DNA of 26,529 nucleotides from Candidatus Hermodarchaeota archaeon (GTDB taxonomy: Archaea > Asgardarchaeota > Hermodarchaeia > Hermodarchaeales > Hermodarchaeaceae): NCBI GenBank assembly GCA_016840595.1, contig JAEOSA010000003.1, positions 1-26,529 on the forward strand, read 5' to 3'. A model generated the notes under the pieces. That model ran no database searches and was not told where the DNA came from. It worked only from the letters and a program-made list of their open reading frames with translations. Below are positions 22,120 to 26,529 of the stretch, piece after piece. Both the position numbers and the translations under genes were made by a program. Each line of letters begins with the position of its first letter. Positions within the stretch are counted from its first letter, which is position 1.

Positions 22120-22733
22120 CAGCAAAATTCCGCGAAATTTTTGAGGAGCAGCATTCCGAATTTATGACTCTTTTCTGGATGAAATTGGACCCCATAGATG
22201 TTGTCATGGACAACAGCAGAGGTGAAATCAAAACCATAATTAGTCGTCGCAAGCACAGTATCATCTGACTTGCATTTTACAAAATACGAATGAACGAAGT
22301 AGAACCGAGATTCCTCATACATCTTTTTAAAAAGACAGGCTTCCTGTTGAATCTTGATGGTATTCCACCCAATATGTGGGATCCGGAGATTTTGCTCAGG
22401 ACTAAACCGAAATCGAATAACTTCAGCATCAATCCACCCCAACCCGTCTCGTTTCCCCTCCTCACTTCGTTGAGCTAACAGTTGCATGCCCAGACAAATC
22501 CCAAGAATTGGTATTCGTTTCTTTAACACTAAGTCATTCAAGAGAGGAACAAAATCTTGATTATGAAGATTGGTCATCGCTTGATCAAAGGCACCTACAC
22601 CGGGTAGAATCAGTTTTTCTGCGGTTTTAATTTCATTAATGTCAGAGGTAATTTTTGCATCAAAACCAAGTCGGGTTAACATGTTATGAATTGAGCCTAA
22701 ATTTCCCATGCCAAAATTCACTATTGTAATCAT
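22119..22733 (-). CDS. hisH2: Glutamine amidotransferase subunit, HisH2-type
   Basis: A class I glutaminase of 204 residues that splits glutamine and channels ammonia through its HisF2 partner. The catalytic triad is C80 in GICLGMQLL with H185 and E187 in GVQFHPEKS; the oxyanion strand is PGVGAFD. It belongs with hisF2 and wbpG in one operon (TGATG overlap with hisF2) and so serves sugar amidination rather than histidine synthesis. ATG 22733 gives the typical MITIVNFGMGNLGS N-terminus; TTG 22745 is a less likely start. The promoter is unclear: several A/T-rich elements lie in 22750-22800. The gene for the sugar substrate pathway is not in the window. Confidence 0.85.
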   Translation of the reverse strand: MITIVNFGMGNLGSIHNMLTRLGFDAKITSDINEIKTAEKLILPGVGAFDQAMTNLHNQDFVPLLNDLVLKKRIPILGICLGMQLLAQRSEEGKRDGLGWIDAEVIRFRFSPEQNLRIPHIGWNTIKIQQEACLFKKMYEESRFYFVHSYFVKCKSDDTVLATTNYGFDFTSAVVHDNIYGVQFHPEKSHKFGMLLLKNFAEFC

Positions 22734-22802
22734 TGATTCAACCAAGTCTGCTTTTTAAAAGTAACTCTGATAATATCTCTTCAATATGCTTATAATGTTC
22801 TT

Positions 22803-24419
22803 CTAATGTCGGAGCACTTTTCCAGGAAACACTTTGTGAATGGTTTCACCTTCAACAATCAGTGCTCCGTTCACAATCACATATGGAATACCCTCAGGAA
22901 ACGCATGAGATTGCTCAAACGTTGCCTTGTCTACGACGGTGGTGGGATCAAAAACGACAATATCAGCCCACATGCCTTCACGGAGTAGCCCCCGATCCTT
23001 TAATCCGAGACGTTGAGCCGGAAACGAGGTCATTTTCCGAATGGCTTCTTCGAGCGTCAGTAATTGTTCATCACGAACATACTTGCCAAGAACCCGAGGG
23101 AAGGTGCCATAGAATCGGGGATGGACAGCACCCAGGTCTGGATTGCAGGGGATTCCTGCACCATCCGTTCCAAACATTTGATACCGGCTTTTCATAATAC
23201 GACGGATATCTTCCTCACCCATACTTTCAACAGTCATATAGCATGCCGCGTTTTCATCAATCAAGATCTCAATTAGGGTAGAAAACTCATCTATAGAACC
23301 GGTCATTTGAGTAATTTCAGTAAGGCTCTTCGCCTGATAGGGTTTCCATTTCTCAGTGTAACTTTGTGCTAGGTAGATATGGTCATAGCCATTTGCCTGA
23401 ACAAAGCTCTCCCACTCACTCTGCTTTTCCTCCATCTCTTTACGGATACGTTTGAGATCTTTGGGATTTTGGATGCGTTCGAGTAATTGTTCGATTCCTC
23501 CTTCATGCACCCACGGGGGTAGAAGCGTTCGGAGTGACGTCATCCCTCGATTATAGGGGTACTGATCACAAGTGATACTTACACCACGAGTATTGGCCTC
23601 CTCAATGAGTTGGAGGGTTAATTTACTGGCCCCCCAATAGGGTCTTCCCGATACTTTGTGATGCGCGATATTCCCTCCAACACACCCCGATTGCTCGGTG
23701 ATTTCAATCAATTCTTTCACTGAATCAACAACAGAGTCTCCTTCGTTTCGAATGTGCGAGAAATAGTACCCATTGTGTTGGGCTGCAACTTTAGCCAGTT
23801 GGACTATTTCTTTGGTTTTAGAATAGGCTTGAGGAGGATAGAGTAACCCCGTTGATAAGCCGAAAGCGCCAGCTTTCATCGATTCCTCCAAATATGATTT
23901 CATATTCTCAAGTTCTTCTGCTGTGGGGGGGCGATCCTCTTCGCCGGGCTGTCCAGCAAACAACAAAGCATCAAACCCCACAAAGTAAGCTTGGTTGATA
24001 TAGCATGGGACCTTCTCCATAGTATCGAGGTATGAGGCAAACGTGTTCCAAGTGATTTCGACACTAGCAAAGGGCGGGAACTCATCAGTGAACCGTTTCT
24101 TTGCTTCTGCTTCTCGACCCTTAGGAATTGGAGCAAGGCTAGACCCACACTGCCCATTCACACACGTAGTGATTCCTTGTCGAATATAGGAGTCCATTTC
24201 CCCCGTTAATAAGCTGAAGGCATCCGAATGTGAATGCATGTCAATAAAGCCAGGACATACAATTAGCCCAGCAGCGTTGATAACCTTGTTAGCCGAACCC
24301 TCAATGGTCGGATAGATTTTCACTATTTTTCCATCTTTGATAGCCACATCACCCGGGAACCAGGGATTGCCAGTACCATCAATCAACCGTCCATTCTTAA
24401 TGAGAATATCAAACCGCAT
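22803..24419 (-). CDS. N-acyl-D-amino-acid deacylase (D-aminoacylase), amidohydrolase family
   Basis: A 538-residue cytosolic amidohydrolase that removes the acyl group from N-acyl-D-amino acids or related dipeptides. The opening FDILIKNGRLIDGTGNPW, the metal motif H62-x-H64 (FIDMHSHSD), C91 in NGQCGSS, the later HIRNEGDSV, GNIAHHK and the FGTDGAGIPC and HPRFYGTFPRVL parts are all characteristic; the C-terminal beta strand ends GMWADIVVFDP and VIVNGALIVEG. The frame continues upstream to 24473, but the promoter and SD place the start at ATG 24419. The gene is 69 bp from the sugar operon and transcribed the same way; this could be chance or a common operon. It could be used for D-amino acid or peptide salvage; the substrate is not decided by sequence. 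Confidence 0.88.
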   Translation of the reverse strand: MRFDILIKNGRLIDGTGNPWFPGDVAIKDGKIVKIYPTIEGSANKVINAAGLIVCPGFIDMHSHSDAFSLLTGEMDSYIRQGITTCVNGQCGSSLAPIPKGREAEAKKRFTDEFPPFASVEITWNTFASYLDTMEKVPCYINQAYFVGFDALLFAGQPGEEDRPPTAEELENMKSYLEESMKAGAFGLSTGLLYPPQAYSKTKEIVQLAKVAAQHNGYYFSHIRNEGDSVVDSVKELIEITEQSGCVGGNIAHHKVSGRPYWGASKLTLQLIEEANTRGVSITCDQYPYNRGMTSLRTLLPPWVHEGGIEQLLERIQNPKDLKRIRKEMEEKQSEWESFVQANGYDHIYLAQSYTEKWKPYQAKSLTEITQMTGSIDEFSTLIEILIDENAACYMTVESMGEEDIRRIMKSRYQMFGTDGAGIPCNPDLGAVHPRFYGTFPRVLGKYVRDEQLLTLEEAIRKMTSFPAQRLGLKDRGLLREGMWADIVVFDPTTVVDKATFEQSHAFPEGIPYVIVNGALIVEGETIHKVFPGKVLRH

Positions 24420-24423
24420 AGAA

Positions 24424-24463
24424 CCAACCTTATGAAGGGATAGAGGCTCGAACATTATAAGCC
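24424..24463 (-). promoter_or_regulatory. TATA box and SD for the D-aminoacylase gene
   Basis: ggcttataatg (24463 to 24453, minus) is TATA-like and predicts a start near 24432. aaggttgg (24431 to 24424) is the SD, 4 bp from ATG 24419. This rules out the longer reading from 24473. Confidence 0.5.
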
Positions 24464-24519
24464 GTACCTTCATTCAATAGGATTCAAAAATTCAATCTAG
24501 CCAGCAATATAGGTGGCTT

Positions 24520-25137
24520 TTAAATCCATTTAATCTTAGGTTCTTCTTTCTTTGATAGCATCGCGCGTGCTTCAGGGATGTCCTTTGGATAGCCAAGTAC
24601 GATAGGTCCGTATATTCGTTCATCATCCGTTAGCTCGAGGTTTTGAACGATTTCAGCATCGCCTTTAACTAGTGAACCGAATCCTACATAGCAGCTTCCA
24701 AGACCGAGTGAGTGGGCAGCGATCATGATGTTCTGGCAGGCAAGTGCACAACTAACCGCATATTCAGCTGGTCCGATGACAAAGAGGATGACAGGGGCAG
24801 CGTAGTACACCATGTCTTTAGGTTCGTCCATTACATTATAAAGTCGCATGGCTTTCTCGTACCATTTAGGGAGCAGCTCCTTGGTTTTTTCAGTGCTGTT
24901 TTTCCAGATTGGTAGTGTAGTCTGAACGAGTTTATGCTTGAACCCTGGGTCTTCAACAACCACAAATCGCCAAGGCTGAAACAGAGGGTCTTTCTTGCCT
25001 TTTACTAGCCTTCCCTGTGAGGGGGCCCGATTGCCAGCTTCGATGATTGTTTTGATGAGTTCTTTTGAGAGTGGTTTAGGTTCGAACGATCTACAGGACC
25101 GTCTAGTGTGTATGGCTTCAATTACTGGGTTTGTCAT
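24520..25137 (-). CDS. Nitroreductase family FMN oxidoreductase
   Basis: A 205-residue FMN-dependent homodimeric reductase of the NfsB/FRP superfamily, which uses NAD(P)H to reduce nitro, quinone or other electron-poor substrates. The phosphate-binding start IHTRRSCRSF, the NRAPSQGRLVKGKKDPLFQP segment and WRFVVV, the AAHSLGLGSCYVGF segment and the final GPIVLGYPKD...K are typical. It is probably cytosolic. The start is ATG 25137 with SD GGTGA (25147 to 25143); GTG 25146 overlaps the SD and is rejected. It lies 100 bp upstream of the D-aminoacylase gene on the same strand but each has its own promoter. The physiological substrate is unknown. Confidence 0.88.
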   Translation of the reverse strand: MTNPVIEAIHTRRSCRSFEPKPLSKELIKTIIEAGNRAPSQGRLVKGKKDPLFQPWRFVVVEDPGFKHKLVQTTLPIWKNSTEKTKELLPKWYEKAMRLYNVMDEPKDMVYYAAPVILFVIGPAEYAVSCALACQNIMIAAHSLGLGSCYVGFGSLVKGDAEIVQNLELTDDERIYGPIVLGYPKDIPEARAMLSKKEEPKIKWI

Positions 25138-25142
25138 TACCT

Positions 25143-25190
25143 TCACCGTCGATTTACTATGCTTGGAAATAAATCGAAGCGTATAAATTT
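25143..25190 (-). promoter_or_regulatory. TATA box and SD for the nitroreductase gene
   Basis: aaatttatacg (25190 to 25180, minus) is TATA-like and GGTGA (25147 to 25143) is the SD, giving a leader of about 20 nt. The A/T-rich core is nearly palindromic and could also serve the decayed plus-strand gene fragment. Confidence 0.45.
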
Positions 25191-25256
25191 AAGTTGTAGG
25201 GGAGGAGTTTCTGAGATTCTTCTAACGATTACAATGACGGGTTAGGCGGTGAAATC

Positions 25257-25418
25257 GTGGTCGTAGACTTACCGTTATTCATTGCGATAGCTGAAATTGC
25301 AGATGTCTTTGTCGGCTTCGGCGCTCTAATTGGCGTCACTCGCCCTAACGAAATTGAAGCTGCTTAACTCGCGCGGATTCAGTACACTGATCGTTTTGTA
25401 TGCCTGGAAATGGTCTAA
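25257..25418 (+). pseudogene. Decayed start of a membrane-protein gene (nonsense codon after 36 residues)
   Basis: A GTG start with an intact SD (ggtga, 25248-25252) opens a frame of 36 codons. The product (VVDLPLFIAIAEIADVFVGF, then GALIGVTRPNEIEAA) strongly resembles the first helix and loop of a small multi-helix membrane-protein family whose N-terminus typically reads like 'IAEIAGVFVGFGALI' followed by an E-A-A-Q-type stretch; this is a recollection, not a search. A TAA occurs at 25365 where a CAA (Gln) would fit, and the frame runs on for 16 more codons (LARIQYTDRFVCLEMV) before another TAA. No further hydrophobic helix follows, so the rest of the gene is missing. It is probably a remnant rather than a real small protein. 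Confidence 0.5.
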
Positions 25419-25577
25419 ACAGGAAGGTTAGCCGTAAGAACTTACTTTCATTGTTCACAACTGCAATCCTACTTTCTTTTTCTCGCGGGTGATCTATTTC
25501 AAATGAGTTCTACAATATTAGAAAAAATAATCTAAAGAATTCAGCAATAGCATTCCAACTTCTCCTCATATGTTGAT

Positions 25578-25700
25578 AGAAAGCTAACCTGCAAAATTTA
25601 TGATACGCTAATGCGCACCCGCAAAGACTAAAGAAGGCGTTTCCAGGGGCGATAACCGCATAAGATTTCCAGGGGTTTTCTTGGGCGATGTCGGGAAAAG
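25578..25700. repeat. Direct repeat copy A, ~120 bp, left of an orphan gene
   Basis: This block aligns almost throughout with 26348-26469, in the same orientation. The best part is a perfect 26-bp match (25616-25641 with 26385-26410). The right half contains two GGGCGAT units 36 bp apart (25647 and 25683), the second degenerate. No gene is supported inside it. The remaining gap 25419-25806 holds nothing else except a T-run at 25708-25714. Confidence 0.8.
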
Positions 25701-25806
25701 TCAACCCTTTTTTTATGCCCTCATCGCACTAGAAAAGCTGTCAACACATAAAACCAGAGATACTCTAATCTACTTGATATACTGACATATTGTTTGCTAC
25801 TCATAT

Positions 25807-26229
25807 TCAGCGATAATAGCATTTAGCAAGAACAAATGAAAGATCTACGCCAGAAGGAATTGTACATTTCAAATGGACAATAACTTTAACGCTATCGTAA
25901 ATACTGCAATCCGTGTCAGGAACGTCAATTTCTATACGTTGTGGACTAGACCAGATGTTCTTGACATCTGCTATTACTGAACCTTTATTGTAGATAATCC
26001 CTCTTACTTCGACCCAGTGAACATGATTTTGACTATCCGCATCATGAAGCCCGATTCTTATTGCAGAAAGAAAGAGTTTTTGATTTCCCCGTTGTGTAGG
26101 AAGTGGAATCACATACATCAGCTTCATTTCAGTAGCTTCAGTATTTCTAATAGTCCAAGATGAAGCTTCAACTTTACCCGGAATTGATTCAAGCTCGAAT
26201 ATGCAAGGTACCCAACCTTCGTCGTTCAT
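25807..26229 (-). CDS. Orphan beta-rich hypothetical protein flanked by direct repeats
   Basis: I do not recognise this 140-residue protein. It has alternating hydrophobic/polar stretches typical of a beta-sandwich: LMYVIPLPTQRGNQKLFLSA, HVHWVEVRGIIYNKGSVIAD, IEIDVPDTDCSIYDSVKVIV and LSFVLAKCYYR. It has no signal peptide, membrane helix or cysteine motif. The start ATG 26229 has a convincing TATA box 35 bp upstream (26270 to 26261, minus) but only a weak SD (ggtagtt). It lies between two direct ~120-bp repeats (25578-25700 and 26348-26469) and near a decayed gene, unlike the dense conserved genes elsewhere. This suggests accessory or recently acquired DNA. It is a credible gene, but function is unknown. 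Confidence 0.6.
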   Translation of the reverse strand: MNDEGWVPCIFELESIPGKVEASSWTIRNTEATEMKLMYVIPLPTQRGNQKLFLSAIRIGLHDADSQNHVHWVEVRGIIYNKGSVIADVKNIWSSPQRIEIDVPDTDCSIYDSVKVIVHLKCTIPSGVDLSFVLAKCYYR

Positions 26230-26260
26230 AATAACTACCCAACTGAACAGTCCTAAAATT

Positions 26261-26270
26261 CATTATAAAG
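26261..26270 (-). promoter_or_regulatory. TATA box of the orphan gene
   Basis: ctttataatg (26270 to 26261, minus) predicts transcription starting near 26240, about 10 nt before ATG 26229. The promoter lies inside the region bounded by the repeats, so gene and promoter could move together. Confidence 0.45.
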
Positions 26271-26347
26271 CTATTTAGCCCCCAGTTATCTGAAGCCACT
26301 CCATCTCGGGAAATGCAATGCCTACGTGGACACGTGGAGCACTCCTT

Positions 26348-26469
26348 AGAAGTTAACCCGCAAAAATTGTTATCTGCTAGTGCACACCCGCAAAGACTAA
26401 AGAAGGCGTTCTTGCGGGCGATAACCAGAAAAGTTTTCCAAGGGTTTTCTCGGGCGATAACCAAAAAAG
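26348..26469. repeat. Direct repeat copy B, ~120 bp, with 36-bp subrepeats and a hairpin
   Basis: The second copy of the repeat, 770 bp from the first. It has two exact GGGCGATAACC units 36 bp apart (26416 and 26452). It can fold: CCCGCAA (26387-26393) pairs with TTGCGGG (26412-26418), and GTTATC (26369-26374) with GATAAC (26420-26425) outside it. Open frames across it on the minus strand are by-products of the 36-bp (12-codon) period. The last 60 bp to the window end show nothing I can support. Confidence 0.8.
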
Positions 26470-26529
26470 GCGCCTTGGATGCCTATAGAACATGAACTTA
26501 CTGGATTCGCACTCCTCCAAGCCATTAAG

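Noticed and set aside
21361..22733. hisF/hisH as histidine biosynthesis genes
   Set aside because: The HisF-like protein lacks the N-terminal catalytic Asp region, and both genes are translationally coupled to an amidotransferase of the WbpG family.
25510..25704. Minus-strand reading frame across repeat A as a gene
   Set aside because: It resembles the frame over repeat B only because the DNA repeat is shared; the 36-bp period keeps all frames open and no SD or promoter supports it.
26189..26464. Minus-strand reading frame across repeat B overlapping the orphan gene
   Set aside because: It overlaps the orphan gene's start and promoter and its content is repeat DNA.
26348..26469. Repeat read as an integron attC site
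   Set aside because: The order of the outer arms (GTTATC...GATAAC) is the reverse of the attC R''/R' consensus, the 12-nt one-sided bulge is too big, and no integrase gene is present.
26492..26529. Possible gene start (ATG) running off the right edge
   Set aside because: Only 12 codons are visible and there is no SD or promoter-like sequence at proper distance.

Overview
The window most likely comes from an Asgard archaeon. It pairs ordinary archaeal genes (TrmY tRNA methyltransferase, archaetidylinositol-phosphate synthase, digeranylgeranylglyceryl-phosphate synthase, archaeal-type AspRS) with eukaryote-signature genes: two ESCRT-III proteins of different classes, a gelsolin-like domain protein, a roadblock/LC7 protein and ribosomal protein S26e. 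Promoters look archaeal (A/T-rich TATA boxes about 25 bp before the inferred transcript start), and GTG or TTG starts with good Shine-Dalgarno (SD) sites are common. A lineage such as Thorarchaeia is plausible, but this is a guess that the sequence alone cannot settle.

Layout. Positions 1-4134 (+) carry a partial coiled-coil protein, a phosphoglucosamine/phosphomannomutase, a free-standing threonyl-tRNA editing domain, S26e, TrmY and a PadR-like regulator. A convergent lipid synthase (4082-4747, -) overlaps the regulator tail to tail. Positions 4912-9874 (+) hold two tandem PhoU/TrkA-C proteins, a thioredoxin reductase, a secreted membrane-anchored alpha/alpha-toroid protein and SerRS. Positions 10025-14366 (+) hold the gelsolin-like protein, the roadblock protein, a YfbR-like HD nucleotidase, AspRS, a second HD protein and a mini-TPR protein. 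A HerA-like protein that has lost its Walker motifs (14393-15382, -) is divergent from the UbiA-family lipid synthase and a metallophosphoesterase (15564-17188, +).

Positions 17295-20088 form the most distinctive block. A six-CxxC zinc-finger/helical/PH-like (GRAM or GLUE-like) protein points tail to tail, 13 bp apart, at a two-gene ESCRT-III operon. Positions 20244-22733 (-) form a tight hisH2-hisF2-wbpG operon for converting an N-acetyl sugar group to an amidino group, probably on a surface glycan. An N-acyl-D-amino-acid deacylase and a nitroreductase follow (-).

The right end (25140-26529) differs from the rest. It holds a decayed membrane-protein fragment and an orphan beta-rich gene flanked by two direct copies of a ~120-bp repeat that contains 36-bp subunits. 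I found no tRNA, rRNA, CRISPR array or transposase. The region is largely chromosomal housekeeping with embedded membrane-remodelling and cytoskeleton-type genes, and only the far right looks like accessory DNA.
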